A stretch of DNA of 64,000 nucleotides, from NCBI GenBank assembly GCA_027686065.1, contig JAQCTH010000003.1, positions 50,374-114,373 of the forward strand. Direction: 5' to 3'. This DNA comes from Clostridiaceae bacterium AF10-41. Lineage in GTDB: Bacteria; Bacillota; Clostridia; Clostridiales; Clostridiaceae. The notes beneath the pieces are model-generated. The model was not told the DNA's origin, made no database searches, and saw only the letters and a program-made list of their open reading frames with translations. Below, piece by piece: positions 8,115-17,420 of this stretch (positions within the stretch are counted from its first letter, which is position 1; every line of letters starts with the position of its first letter). The position numbers and the translations under genes were made by a program.

Positions 8115-8627
8115 TTGGAAAGGCATGTGTTATCAGTACTAGTGCGAAACTCATCAGGGGTATTAACTAGAGTTTCAGGGTTATTTGCAAGGCGTGGATT
8201 TAACATCGATAGTTTAACAGTTGGAAGAACGGAAAATACTGAAATATCAAGAATGACAATAGCATTAATGGGAAATGAGGATGCTTTAGAACAATTTAAA
8301 AAGCAGCTGAACAAGCTAGAGGATGTACTAAGAGTGCATGAATTAAAGTCTGAATATTCAGTATATAGAGAGCTGGTTTTAATTAAAGTCCAAGCTTCAG
8401 CAGAAAAAAGAGGGGCAATAAACGAAGTAGTAAAAATATTTAGAAGCAAAATAATAGATGTAGCCCACAATACAGTAACCATTGAACTCACAGGAGACGA
8501 TAGTAAGATAAATGCATTAATAGAACTTATGGAAGACTACGGAATAGTGGAAATAGTAAGAACAGGAATAACAGCATTAGAAAGAGGAGACAAAAATATA
8601 ACAGACTATGGGGAATATTTTAATTAG
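8115..8627 (+). CDS. ilvH: Acetolactate synthase small (regulatory) subunit
   Basis: The 170-aa regulatory subunit of acetohydroxyacid synthase, which confers valine feedback and activates the catalytic subunit (17421). The N-terminal ACT domain is clear: HVLSVLVRNSSGVLTRVSG, then RRGFNIDSLTVG. The C-terminal half (ELVLIKVQA... through DYGIVEIVRTG) is the second IlvH domain. The TTG at 8115 is chosen because it has a GGGGG ribosome site and gives the family N-terminus; an in-frame ATG at 8070 lies inside the T-box terminator and is not credible. First gene of the operon, unusually far from ilvB. Confidence 0.93.
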   Translation: MERHVLSVLVRNSSGVLTRVSGLFARRGFNIDSLTVGRTENTEISRMTIALMGNEDALEQFKKQLNKLEDVLRVHELKSEYSVYRELVLIKVQASAEKRGAINEVVKIFRSKIIDVAHNTVTIELTGDDSKINALIELMEDYGIVEIVRTGITALERGDKNITDYGEYFN

Positions 8628-8629
8628 AA

Positions 8630-8766
8630 TGAAAAAATGAAGGAATGAAAAAATGAAAAAATTTATATTGAAATTCCTAAGGGATTTCTTAAATTAAATT
8701 TGATAATTCAGCTTTGCTGAATTATTATAGTAATTTTTCATTATTAATTCTTTCATTCTTCACATT
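8630..8766. repeat. Foldback intergenic element A
   Basis: The left flank repeats the word GAATGAAAAAATGA; the right flank holds its complement (TTTTTCAT, CTTTCATTCTTCA). The centre is a 10-bp hairpin ATAATTCAGC / GCTGAATTAT (8703-8725). There is no T-run after the hairpin. Similar units occur near 11677, 12481, 22190, 34659 and 47540. Confidence 0.65.
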
Positions 8767-8787
8767 ACTATTGGGGGTGTTTTAGCA

Positions 8788-10383
8788 ATGAGCAATAGTC
8801 TTATAGAGATTTTTGATTCGACTTTAAGGGATGGGGCACAGGGTGAAGATATTTCATTTTCTCTTGAGGATAAAATCAAAGTTGCTATAGCGTTAGATGA
8901 AATAGGGGTATCTTATATAGAGGCTGGTAATCCTGGATCTAATCCTAAAGATATGGAATTTTTTAAGAGAATGAAAAATGTTAATTTAAAGAATTCTAAG
9001 TTAGCAGCATTTGGGGCAACAAGAAAAGCTAACATAAGGGTCGAAGATGACAATAATATTAGAAGCTTATTAGAGGCTGAAACTGATGTTGTTGTTATCT
9101 TTGGGAAGACATGGGACTTTCAAGTTAAAGATATATTAAAAACTTCTTTAGAAGAAAATATAAGGATGATAGTTGATTCAATAAAGTATTTAAAAAGCAA
9201 AAACAAAGAAGTAATATTTGATGCAGAGCATTTTTTTGATGGATACAAAGAGAATAAAAAATATTCTCTTGAAACTATAACCTCAGCAAAAGAAGCAGGA
9301 GCTGATGTAATAGTATTATGTGATACAAACGGAGGAACACTTTCTAGTGAAATTAAAAATATATCAAAAAGTGTAGTTGATTCACTAGGTGGAAGAATTG
9401 GTATTCATTGTCATAATGATATTGGTATGGCAGTATCAAATTCAATAATAGCAGTAGAAGAGGGAATATGTCATATTCAAGGTACCTTTATAGGTATAGG
9501 AGAAAGATGTGGAAATGCTAATTTATCAGTTATTATACCGACATTGCAATTGAAAATGGGATATGAAGCTATACCAAAGGAAAAATTAGCAGATTTAACA
9601 AAGACAGCAAGGTTTGTTTCGGAAATATCCAATATAAACTTGTTAGATAATATGCCTTATATAGGAGCATCAGCTTTTGCGCATAAAGGTGGTATGCACA
9701 TAGATGCAGTAGGAAAAGCATCAAAATCATATGAGCATATAAAGCCAGAGCTGATAGGAAATAATAGAAGATTCTTAGTATCAGAAGTAAGTGGTAAAAG
9801 TACCATTCTAAAAGAAATACAAAAAATTTTCCCAAGTATAACAAGAGATAGTAAAGAAGTGGAAAAGATAACAAATAGGCTAAAGGACTTAGAATATGAA
9901 GGCTACAAGTTCGAAGGAGCAGAAGGGACAGTTGAACTTTTAATAAGAAAGACAATAGGGAAATACAAACCTTTCTTTAAGTTGAATCACTTTAAAACTA
10001 TAGGTGAGCAGCCTTGGAATAATAAGAATTTTACGTCAACAGCATTAATTAATATAACAGTTGATGGCAAAAATAAAATGACCGCATCCGAAGGAGATGG
10101 ACCTGTAAATGCATTAGATAAAGCATTGAGAGAAGCTCTTGAAAGTTTTTATCCACAGTTAAAAGAAGTTAGATTAGTGGATTATAAGGTTAGAGTTTTG
10201 GATTCGGAAAGTGCTACAGGAGCAAAGGTAAGAGTTCTTATAGAATCAACAGATGGAGTAGAAAATTGGAGTACAGTTGGGGTATCAAGAGATGTTGTAG
10301 AAGCCAGTTGGATAGCATTAGTAGATTCATTAGAATATAAATTAATAAAAGATATAGAAAAAACAGTAAGAATGTATTTTTAA
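8788..10383 (+). CDS. cimA: (R)-citramalate synthase
   Basis: A 531-aa member of the isopropylmalate/citramalate synthase family, condensing acetyl-CoA with pyruvate as the first step of the threonine-independent route to 2-oxobutyrate and isoleucine. The TIM-barrel start DSTLRDGAQGEDISFS, metal His pair GIHCHNDIGMAVSN and AFAHKGGMHIDAV are intact. The DGAQGE signature and the length of about 530 residues are those of CimA rather than LeuA (which reads DGxQxPG). The C-terminal LeuA-type regulatory domain is present (about 400-531). The Ile-specific T-box agrees with this. No leuA is seen in the window, so leucine synthesis needs an isopropylmalate synthase elsewhere. Confidence 0.92.
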   Translation: MSNSLIEIFDSTLRDGAQGEDISFSLEDKIKVAIALDEIGVSYIEAGNPGSNPKDMEFFKRMKNVNLKNSKLAAFGATRKANIRVEDDNNIRSLLEAETDVVVIFGKTWDFQVKDILKTSLEENIRMIVDSIKYLKSKNKEVIFDAEHFFDGYKENKKYSLETITSAKEAGADVIVLCDTNGGTLSSEIKNISKSVVDSLGGRIGIHCHNDIGMAVSNSIIAVEEGICHIQGTFIGIGERCGNANLSVIIPTLQLKMGYEAIPKEKLADLTKTARFVSEISNINLLDNMPYIGASAFAHKGGMHIDAVGKASKSYEHIKPELIGNNRRFLVSEVSGKSTILKEIQKIFPSITRDSKEVEKITNRLKDLEYEGYKFEGAEGTVELLIRKTIGKYKPFFKLNHFKTIGEQPWNNKNFTSTALINITVDGKNKMTASEGDGPVNALDKALREALESFYPQLKEVRLVDYKVRVLDSESATGAKVRVLIESTDGVENWSTVGVSRDVVEASWIALVDSLEYKLIKDIEKTVRMYF

Positions 10384-10401
10384 AAAGGGGGACAAAAAAA
10401 C

Positions 10402-11676
10402 ATGGGAATGACTATGACTCAAAAGATTTTGGCAGCTCATGCAGGTTTAGAAAGTGTAAAGGCAGGACAATTAATTGAAGCAAACTTAGATTTAGTATTA
10501 GGTAATGATATTACATCTCCAGTTGCAGTAAATGAATTCAAAAAATTAAATTTAGATAAGGTATTTAACAAAGATAAAATAGCAATAGTTCCAGATCACT
10601 TTACACCTAATAAGGATATAAAGGCAGCAGAGCAATGTAAATTTATTAGAGAATTTGCTAGAGAAAAAGAAATCACTAATTTTTTTGAAGTTGGGGAAAT
10701 GGGAATAGAGCATTGCTTAATACCAGAAAAAGGTTTAGTAGTTGCAGGAGATGTTGTAATTGGGGCAGATTCACATACTTGCACATATGGAGCATTAGGA
10801 GCATTTTCAACAGGAATAGGATCAACAGATATGGCAGCTGGAATGGCTACAGGTAAGTGTTGGTTTAAGGTTCCTTCAGCAATAAAGTTTGTATTAAAAA
10901 ACAAGCCATCAAAATGGGTAAGTGGAAAAGATGTAATACTTCACATAATTGGAATGATAGGTGTTGATGGAGCTTTATACAAATCAATGGAGTTTGTAGG
11001 TGATGGATTAAAATACTTATCAATAGATGATAGATTTACAATGGCTAATATGGCTATTGAGGCAGGAGGAAAAAACGGAATCTTTCCAGTAGATGATGTA
11101 GCAATAAAATATTTAATGGAGCATGCGCAAAGAGAATGGACAATTTATGAAGCAGATGAAGATGCAGAATATGATGAAGTTTATGAAGTAGACTTAAGTA
11201 AGTTAAGACCAACAGTGGCATTCCCACATTTACCAGATAACACAAGAACTATAGATGAAGTTGGAGAAGTGGTTGTAGATCAAGTAGTTATAGGCTCTTG
11301 CACAAATGGAAGAATATCAGATTTAAGAATTGCAAGAGATATTCTAAAGCATAAGAAAGTTAAAAAAGGAATTAGATGCATTGTTTTCCCGGGAACTCAA
11401 AAAATTTATCTTCAAGCTTTAGAAGAAGGTATAATAAAGGATTTAGTTGAAGCTGGAGCAGTAGTTTCAACACCAACTTGTGGTCCATGTTTAGGAGGAC
11501 ATATGGGAATTCTTGCTAAGGGGGAAAGAGCAATATCAACAACAAATAGAAACTTCGTAGGAAGAATGGGGCATGTTGAATCAGAAGTTTACTTAGCAAG
11601 TCCAGCTGTAGCAGCAGCATCAGCGCTAACAGGGAAAATAACAAACCCAGAAGAAATTGGAAAAGTGAAGGAATGA
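10402..11676 (+). CDS. leuC: 3-isopropylmalate/citramalate isomerase, large subunit
   Basis: A 424-aa aconitase-family protein of the shorter LeuC2/HacA type found in clostridia and archaea. The [4Fe-4S] ligands are visible in [12 protein letters not shown] and [13 protein letters not shown]. Together with LeuD it isomerises citramalate (and isopropylmalate). A GGGGGA site lies about 10 bases before the ATG at 10402; an in-frame ATG at 10411 is also possible. It follows cimA by 18 bases and is separated from leuD by a 278-base repeat-filled gap. Confidence 0.95.
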   Translation: MGMTMTQKILAAHAGLESVKAGQLIEANLDLVLGNDITSPVAVNEFKKLNLDKVFNKDKIAIVPDHFTPNKDIKAAEQCKFIREFAREKEITNFFEVGEMGIEHCLIPEKGLVVAGDVVIGADSHTCTYGALGAFSTGIGSTDMAAGMATGKCWFKVPSAIKFVLKNKPSKWVSGKDVILHIIGMIGVDGALYKSMEFVGDGLKYLSIDDRFTMANMAIEAGGKNGIFPVDDVAIKYLMEHAQREWTIYEADEDAEYDEVYEVDLSKLRPTVAFPHLPDNTRTIDEVGEVVVDQVVIGSCTNGRISDLRIARDILKHKKVKKGIRCIVFPGTQKIYLQALEEGIIKDLVEAGAVVSTPTCGPCLGGHMGILAKGERAISTTNRNFVGRMGHVESEVYLASPAVAAASALTGKITNPEEIGKVKE

Positions 11677-11945
11677 AAAAGTGAAGGAGTTATGGATGAA
11701 ATCCATTGGGAATTTCTGAAATAATTAGTAATAGTTAAAAGTGAAAGAATGAAAGAGGAAAGTTGATGAGAAAATTCTATTGGAATTTCTGTAATAAGTA
11801 ATAAGCAATAATAGGGAAGAGTAAAAAGTGAAGAGTGAAAGAGTTTAGGAATAAATTCTTTCAGAATTTTATTAAAGTGTTTAAATAATTCAACTTTATT
11901 GAATTATTACCTAAATTTATTCATTTTTTCCATTAAAAAAAAGGG
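11677..11945. repeat. Foldback intergenic element B
   Basis: The spacer holds many short words of the type GTGAAxGAATGAAA, two copies of an ATTCTATTGGAATTTCT-like hairpin word, and near the right end a hairpin AATAATTCAA / TTGAATTATT (11884-11908). The right flank ends ATTCATTTTTTCCATT, complementary to the left-hand words. No gene is seen. Confidence 0.6.
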
Positions 11946-11954
11946 GGATTTTAT

Positions 11955-12440
11955 ATGAAAGCAAACGGAAGAGTTTTTAAATATGGAGATAATGTAGATA
12001 CAGATGTAATAATTCCAGCAAGGTATCTAAATACATCAGATCCTAAAGAGTTAGCAATGCATTGTATGGAGGATATAGATGCAGATTTTGTAAAAAAAGT
12101 TGAAAATGGAGATATAATAGTTGCAAATAAAAACTTTGGATGTGGATCATCAAGGGAACATGCTCCAATAGCAATAAAAGAAAGTGGAGTAAGCTGTGTA
12201 ATTGCATCAACTTTTGCAAGGATATTTTATAGAAATGCAATAAATATAGGACTACCAATAATAGAATGCGAAGAAGCAGTTAAGTCAATAGATGCAGGAG
12301 ATGAGCTTGAAATAGATTTTACTACAGGAGTAATAAAGAATAAATCAAAAAAACAAGAATACCAAGGAGAGCCATTTCCGGAGTTTATGCAGAAAATAAT
12401 AAATTCAAATGGACTAGTTAATTACATTAAGAATAAGTAA
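11955..12440 (+). CDS. leuD: 3-isopropylmalate/citramalate isomerase, small subunit
   Basis: A 161-aa swivel-domain subunit of the short LeuD type. The loop [16 protein letters not shown] near residue 58 and the early [15 protein letters not shown] are family signatures. Pairs with LeuC (10402) and supplies part of the active site. An AAAGGGGGA ribosome site precedes the ATG. Confidence 0.95.
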   Translation: MKANGRVFKYGDNVDTDVIIPARYLNTSDPKELAMHCMEDIDADFVKKVENGDIIVANKNFGCGSSREHAPIAIKESGVSCVIASTFARIFYRNAINIGLPIIECEEAVKSIDAGDELEIDFTTGVIKNKSKKQEYQGEPFPEFMQKIINSNGLVNYIKNK

Positions 12441-12480
12441 TAGTAGTCTGTAAGGACTAAGCGTTAATAAGAAAATAAAT

Positions 12481-12628
12481 AAAATAGTGCACAGTGGACA
12501 GTCCACAATTCACAGTTAAAGAGTAAACTGCTGCGCAGTTTATAAAAATTTTATAATTCAGCTTAACTGAATTATTTCATCAACTGTGAACTGTAAACTG
12601 TGAATTGACAACTGTGAACTGAAGAACG
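12481..12628. repeat. Foldback intergenic element C
   Basis: The left flank contains GTGCACAGTGGACAGTCCAC and TTCACAGTT; the right flank contains repeated AACTGTGAACTGTAAACTG words, which are largely complementary. Two hairpins sit in the middle: AAACTGC-TGC-GCAGTTT (12525-12541) and AATTCAG-CTTAA-CTGAATT (about 12553-12573). The positions of the words are not exact mirror images, so it is a degenerate, not a perfect, foldback. Confidence 0.65.
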
Positions 12629-12638
12629 GGGGTTAATT

Positions 12639-13715
12639 ATGAATTATAAAATAGCGGTTATACCTGGAGATGGAATTGGTCCAGAGGTTGTGGAACAAAC
12701 TGTGAATGTTTTAAATTGTGTTGGGGATAAGTTTAATCATGTATTTGAATATGAGTATTTATTAGCTGGAGGTTGTGCAATTGATGAAAAGGGAACAGCT
12801 CTTCCAGAGGAAACTTTAGAATTATGTAAGAAGGCTGATGCTGTACTACTTGGTGCAGTTGGAGGTCCTAAGTGGGATGATCCAAATGCGAAAACTAGAC
12901 CAGAGCAAGCATTACTTGGTCTTAGGGGTGGAATGAATTTATATTGTAATTTAAGACCAGCATTATTATATGCACCTCTTAAAGATGCATCACCACTTAA
13001 GGATAGCATAATAGGTGATGGAATTGATATATGTGTAGTTAGGGAATTAACAGGGGGCATATATTTTGGAGAAAGAGGAAGAGAAGAGATAAAGGGTATT
13101 AAAGGGGCATATGACACAGAAAGATATAATGTTGAAGAGGTAAGGAGAATAGCTAAAATAGGTTTTGAAACTGCTATGAAGAGAAATAAAAAGCTTACTA
13201 GTGTTGATAAAGCAAATATTTTAGAAAGCTCAAGATTATGGAGAAGTGTTATAGAAGAAGTTGCTAAGGAATATCCAGAAGTAGAAGTAAATCATATGTA
13301 TGTTGATAATGCAGCAATGCAATTAGTTAGAGATCCAAGACAATTTGATGTAATAGTTACATCAAATATGTTTGGAGATATATTATCAGATGAAGCAAGT
13401 ATGATAACAGGATCAATAGGAATGTTACCTTCAGCATCCCTAGGTGAAGGAACTTTTGGAATGTATGAGCCAATACATGGAAGTGCACCAGATATTGCAG
13501 GAAAGGGAATAGCAAACCCACTAGCCACAATACTTTCAGCTTCAATGATGCTAAAATTTAGTTTTAATTTAGAAGAAGAAGCCAAGCTTATAGAAACATC
13601 TGTATTAAAAGTTCTTGAAAATGGATATAGAACAGGTGACATAATGAGTGATGGAATGAAGTTAGTTGGAACTAAAGAAATTGGAGAGTTAGTTTTACAA
13701 GAAATATTAAGATAA
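12639..13715 (+). CDS. leuB: 3-isopropylmalate/methylmalate dehydrogenase
   Basis: A 358-aa NAD-dependent beta-decarboxylating dehydrogenase. GDGIGPEVV near the N-terminus, [12 protein letters not shown], the substrate arginines in [10 protein letters not shown] and CNLRPA, the LTGGIYFG loop, the metal aspartates in [13 protein letters not shown] and the NAD-binding [14 protein letters not shown] are all present. In this operon it oxidises erythro-3-methylmalate to 2-oxobutyrate as well as isopropylmalate. It is five bases from ilvD. Confidence 0.96.
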   Translation: MNYKIAVIPGDGIGPEVVEQTVNVLNCVGDKFNHVFEYEYLLAGGCAIDEKGTALPEETLELCKKADAVLLGAVGGPKWDDPNAKTRPEQALLGLRGGMNLYCNLRPALLYAPLKDASPLKDSIIGDGIDICVVRELTGGIYFGERGREEIKGIKGAYDTERYNVEEVRRIAKIGFETAMKRNKKLTSVDKANILESSRLWRSVIEEVAKEYPEVEVNHMYVDNAAMQLVRDPRQFDVIVTSNMFGDILSDEASMITGSIGMLPSASLGEGTFGMYEPIHGSAPDIAGKGIANPLATILSASMMLKFSFNLEEEAKLIETSVLKVLENGYRTGDIMSDGMKLVGTKEIGELVLQEILR

Positions 13716-13729
13716 AAGAGGTGAGTTAT

Positions 13730-15388
13730 TTGAGAAGTGACGTAGTTAAAAAAGGACCATCAAGGGCTCCTCATAGATCATTACTAAAGGCTACAGGTCT
13801 TACAGATGAAGAAATAGATAGACCATTAATTGGAGTTGTAACATCACAAAATGATATAATTCCAGGTCATATAAATTTAGATAAGATAGTAGAAGCTGTT
13901 AAAAAGGGAGTTCTACTAGCTGGGGGAACACCTTTAGTATTCCCAACAATAGGAGTATGTGATGGTATAGCAATGGGGCATGAAGGAATGAAATATTCCC
14001 TAGCTACAAGAGAAATTATAGCAGACTCAATAGAATGTGTAGGAAAAGCACATGCATTTGATGCTTTAGTTTTTATTCCAAACTGCGATAAGATTGTACC
14101 AGGTATGATGATGGCAGCATTAAGGTTAAACATTCCATCTATAGTTGTAAGTGGCGGCCCAATGCTTGCAGGAAAGTTTAAAGGTAAGGAAGTATCACTT
14201 TCAACTATGTTTGAAGCTGTTGGGGCTTATGAGAATGGGACTATGCTAGAGGGAGATTTATGTGAACTAGAAAATAAGGCATGCCCAACTTGTGGCTCAT
14301 GTTCAGGAATGTTTACAGCAAACTCAATGAACTGTTTAGCAGAAGTTCTAGGATTAGCACTACCTGGAAATGGAACTATACCTGCAGTATATTCAGAAAG
14401 AATAAGACTAGCAAAACATGCAGGTATGGCAGTAATGAAATTATTAGAAAAAGATATAAAGCCAAGAGATATAGTAAATGAAAAATCCATACAAAATGCA
14501 TTAACTGTAGATATGGCTTTAGGATGTTCAACAAATAGCGTGCTTCACTTAACAGCAATAGCAAATGAAGCAAAGGTTGAGATGAACTTAGATATAATTA
14601 ATGAAATATCATCAAAAACACCAAACCTTTGTAAATTAGCACCAGCGTCAGATACACATATAGAAGATTTATACTGGGCAGGTGGAGTTCAAGCTGTTAT
14701 GAAGGAGCTTTCAAAGAAAGATTTACTTAATTTAGATTCTATAACAGCAACTTCAAATACACATGGAGAAAATCTTAAATATGCTGTTATAAATGAAAAT
14801 GATGTTATAAGAAGTATAGATAATCCTTATAGTAAGACAGGTGGAATACAAGTATTAAAAGGAAACTTAGCAAAAGATGGAGCTGTAGTTAAAAAGTCAG
14901 CAGTACTAGAAGAAATGTTGACACATAAGGGACCGGCAAGGGTATTTAACTCAGAGGAAGAAGCAATAGAAGCAATTCTTTCTAAAAAAATAGTAAAAGG
15001 TGATGTAGTAGTAATAAGATATGAAGGTCCAAAAGGTGGACCAGGAATGAGAGAAATGCTATCTCCAACATCAGCAATAGCAGGAATGGGCCTTGATAAA
15101 TATGTAGCATTAATAACAGATGGAAGATTCAGTGGGGCAACAAAAGGAGCTGCAATAGGACACGTTTCCCCAGAAGCAGCAGAAGGAGGAACCATAGCCT
15201 TAGTAGAAGAAGGCGATATTATTTCAATAGATATTTTAAAAGGAAAGTTAGAACTTTTAGTAGGCGATGATGTACTAGAAAAAAGAAGAATGAATTTAAA
15301 GCCTTATGAACCAAAAGTAAAAGAAGGTTATTTAGCAAGATATTCAAAACTAGTAACATCAGCAAGTACAGGAGCTATACTTAAATAA
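13730..15388 (+). CDS. ilvD: Dihydroxyacid dehydratase
   Basis: A 552-aa iron-sulfur dehydratase that makes the 2-oxo acids of valine and isoleucine. Cluster ligands lie in NCDKIVPGM and [16 protein letters not shown]; the C-terminal [23 protein letters not shown] is intact. The start is the TTG at 13730: it gives the family N-terminus MRSDVVKKG and has AGAGGTGA at a good distance. The upstream GTG at 13721 lies inside that ribosome site. The gene ends 89 bases before the IStron. Confidence 0.95.
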   Translation: MRSDVVKKGPSRAPHRSLLKATGLTDEEIDRPLIGVVTSQNDIIPGHINLDKIVEAVKKGVLLAGGTPLVFPTIGVCDGIAMGHEGMKYSLATREIIADSIECVGKAHAFDALVFIPNCDKIVPGMMMAALRLNIPSIVVSGGPMLAGKFKGKEVSLSTMFEAVGAYENGTMLEGDLCELENKACPTCGSCSGMFTANSMNCLAEVLGLALPGNGTIPAVYSERIRLAKHAGMAVMKLLEKDIKPRDIVNEKSIQNALTVDMALGCSTNSVLHLTAIANEAKVEMNLDIINEISSKTPNLCKLAPASDTHIEDLYWAGGVQAVMKELSKKDLLNLDSITATSNTHGENLKYAVINENDVIRSIDNPYSKTGGIQVLKGNLAKDGAVVKKSAVLEEMLTHKGPARVFNSEEEAIEAILSKKIVKGDVVVIRYEGPKGGPGMREMLSPTSAIAGMGLDKYVALITDGRFSGATKGAAIGHVSPEAAEGGTIALVEEGDIISIDILKGKLELLVGDDVLEKRRMNLKPYEPKVKEGYLARYSKLVTSASTGAILK

Positions 15389-15477
15389 TTAAAAAGAGGG
15401 GGGTAACTAACAGTTACAAATAAGTTATAAAAAGCTATAAAATGCTTTTAAATTTTATAACTTAGAAAATTGTTGAC
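15389..15477. other. ilvD-IStron spacer with orphan Shine-Dalgarno and hairpin
   Basis: AGAGGGGGG at about 15396-15404 is an excellent ribosome site with no start codon behind it. A 12-bp hairpin TAAGTTATAAAA / TTTTATAACTTA spans 15421-15464. The spacer ends in TTGAC (15473-15477), which resembles the TTGAT after which clostridial IStrons insert. Confidence 0.5.
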
Positions 15478-15870
15478 AGCCTCCCATGTTCATAAAGAGC
15501 ATGGAGTGCGTTTAAGATAAACGCCAAAACTCCTTTAATTGCTGGAAACTCGTAAAGCTAACTAAACCACAACATAATAATGAAATAAATATAGGTGTGA
15601 TGGTTACGAAAGTAGAAAAAATTAGTTAGATGGCATAAGGTTAAATCCTAAGTGCCAGTACAATCGACAATCAGCAGGTAAGCTTCGAATAGAAGAAACT
15701 TCAACGACTATTCCGTGATGGAAGTACACTCAAGTGGGTGGAAATGGGGAGCATCCAACCTATACAAAGTATAGAGGATGGTGATATAGTCTACGCTCAT
15801 ATGAAAGTATGAGAAGTTCATAGGTTGCAAGACCTTGAGAACTGGCTAGGAGTAACGAACCTAGTTGAAT
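15478..15870 (+). ncRNA. Group I intron ribozyme core of the IStron
   Basis: The four conserved group I elements occur in order: P (AATTGCTGGAAACT, 15537-15550), Q (AATCAGCAGG, 15669-15678), R (TTCAACGACTATTCCG, 15700-15715) and S (GATATAGTCT, 15783-15792), with R and S forming P7. A perfect 7-bp P2-like hairpin GCGTTTA-AGA-TAAACGC lies at about 15508-15524, and stems typical of P9 (GGCTAGG / CCTAG) follow at 15844-15863. The pattern fits subgroup IA. The 5' splice site is near 15478; the 3' splice site is expected at the far right end of the element. Confidence 0.85.
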
Positions 15871-16120
15871 AAGCATAAAACTTGTAAGAATTTATAAATA
15901 TATAAAATTTTAAGAATAGTAATTAAAAATATCAAAATACTATCTTATTCTTCTTAAGAAAGTTTTAAAAATCTTTATGTTTTATTTAGTTCAAAGTTGG
16001 TATGATATCTATTAAAATTTTTACGCTCCCAAAAACTTTTATATTTTACTTAGTACCATAAAAAGTACTTAAAATGGCAAAACTAAGTATATAAAATATA
16101 AAGTTAAAGGAGGTGGAAGC

Positions 16121-17245
16121 TTGTTAAAAGCAAGAAAAATAAGATTATTACCAACAAAAGAACAAGAAATATTAATGTTTAAATCAATAGGTTGTAGTAG
16201 ATTTACTTATAATTGGGCTTTGAATAAATGTATTTTAGCTTATGAACAAGGTGAAAAATATTCAATGTCAAATATAAGAAAAGAATTTACAAAACTAAAA
16301 AAGAAAGAAGATTTCAAGTGGTTAAATGAAGTTTCAAATAAAACAATGGTTGAAAGTATGAGAAATTTAGATAAAGCATTTAAGTCTTTCTTTAAAAATA
16401 AAAGTTGTTATCCTAAATTTAAAACTAAGAGAAAATCTAGTAAATCTTTTTATGTTAGATATGAGCATCTTTATTTTAAAGATAATATTTGTAATATAGA
16501 AAAGATAGGAAAGGTAAAGTTTAAAACAAATTATAAAATACCTAGTTGTAACTATAGTAATCCTTATTGCAGCTTTGACGGAAAGTACTGGTATTTAAGT
16601 TTTGGAATTGAAGTAGAAGAAAACCAAACTAATTTAAATGAAGATTTATCTATTGGAATTGATTTAGGGATAAAGGATTTAGCAACTATAAATGTGCTAG
16701 ATAAACCTATTAAAAACATTAATAAAACTAAAAGAGTAAAAAAATTAAATAAAAGATTAAGAAGATTACAAAGACAAGTATCAAGAAAATATGAAGCAAA
16801 TAAGGAAGGAAATAAATTTATTAAAACTAATAATATTATAAAATTAGAAAAACAAATAAAATTACTTTATAGAAAGTTATCTAATATAAGAAATAATCAC
16901 ATTCATCAAGCTACAAATAAAATAATAAAAATGTATCCATTTAGAATAGTTATGGAAAGTTTAAATATAGGTGGAATGATGAAAAATAAACATTTATCTA
17001 AAGCAATAGCAGAGCAAGGCTTTTATGAATTTATAAGACAAATAAAATATAAATGTAAATTTAATAAAATAAAATTTATTCAAGTAGATAAGTTTTATCC
17101 TAGCTCAAAAACTTGCAGTTGTTGTGGAAGTATAAAGAAAGATTTAAAATTAAAAGATAGAGTTTATAGATGTGAAAAATGTGGTTTAGAAATAGATAGA
17201 GATAAAAATGCTTCAATTAATCTTGGTAATTATGGATTAGTGTAG
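16121..17245 (+). CDS. tnpB: IStron-encoded TnpB RNA-guided nuclease
   Basis: A 374-aa IS200/IS605-family TnpB. The RuvC triad looks intact: Asp181 in SIGIDLGIKDLA, Glu279 in VMESLNIGG, and Asp359/361 in EIDRDKNASINLG. The zinc finger is complete (Cys332/335 and Cys351/354). The N-terminus KARKIRLLPTKEQE is typical. The start is a TTG with AGGAGGTGG seven bases upstream. TnpB proteins cut DNA using a guide RNA (omega RNA) made from the 3' end of the gene and the right end of the element, which favours retention of the element at its donor site. Confidence 0.92.
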   Translation: MLKARKIRLLPTKEQEILMFKSIGCSRFTYNWALNKCILAYEQGEKYSMSNIRKEFTKLKKKEDFKWLNEVSNKTMVESMRNLDKAFKSFFKNKSCYPKFKTKRKSSKSFYVRYEHLYFKDNICNIEKIGKVKFKTNYKIPSCNYSNPYCSFDGKYWYLSFGIEVEENQTNLNEDLSIGIDLGIKDLATINVLDKPIKNINKTKRVKKLNKRLRRLQRQVSRKYEANKEGNKFIKTNNIIKLEKQIKLLYRKLSNIRNNHIHQATNKIIKMYPFRIVMESLNIGGMMKNKHLSKAIAEQGFYEFIRQIKYKCKFNKIKFIQVDKFYPSSKTCSCCGSIKKDLKLKDRVYRCEKCGLEIDRDKNASINLGNYGLV

Positions 17246-17335
17246 GTGAATTTCGAGAAATTACTAACCTTAGTAGGATGCGTTGTATCCGAATTTAAGC
17301 CTTTTGAGAACTACACCAAACTAGAGTAGATTTTT
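17180..17335 (+). ncRNA. Candidate omega RNA / 3' splice region of the IStron
   Basis: The 3' end of tnpB and the bases after its stop hold compact hairpins (AATTTC-GAG-AAATT at about 17249-17261; GGAT-GCGTTGT-ATCC at 17276-17290) and a tail GAGAACTACACCAAACTAGAG. This is the position and shape of TnpB guide scaffolds, which end at the element boundary so that flanking DNA acts as guide. In IStrons this RNA overlaps the 3' splice site, so splicing and guide formation compete. Inferred from layout only. Confidence 0.5.
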
Positions 17336-17420
17336 AAATCAAAATAGAGTTTGATGAAGAAGGAATTAAAGTAAAATTTATATGTTTATAACCTTTTATA
17401 AGTTTTATGCAACGGTATTT

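Larger units (their letters stand above)
15478..17335 (+). mobile_element. IStron (group I intron plus IS605-type tnpB) in the ilv operon
   Basis: The element starts just after TTGAC with a terminal hairpin (CTCCCATG / CATGGAG with one bulged C). It then carries a group I intron core (15481-15870), 250 bases of AT-rich spacer, tnpB (16121-17245) and a structured right end with GGAT-GCGTTGT-ATCC (17276-17290). There is no tnpA, so it would need a transposase in trans. In known IStrons (CdISt1 of C. difficile and relatives) the splice sites flank the whole element, so the RNA copy can be removed from the host transcript. The right boundary is uncertain by tens of bases (17300-17340). Confidence 0.85.

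Noticed and set aside
7922..8491. 189-codon minus-strand frame opposite ilvH and the T-box
   Set aside because: A shadow of the real gene with low-complexity composition and no ribosome site.
9569..9955. 128-codon minus-strand frame inside cimA
   Set aside because: Composition is Leu/Tyr-rich as expected for the complement of an AT-rich coding region; no family resemblance or ribosome site.
13357..13545. Minus-strand frames inside leuB
   Set aside because: Two overlapping antisense frames in an intact conserved gene; neither has features of a protein.
15389..16120. A degenerate tnpA gene in the left part of the IStron
   Set aside because: No frame resembling the Y1 transposase (HUH motif) is present; the region is explained by the group I intron and AT-rich spacer.
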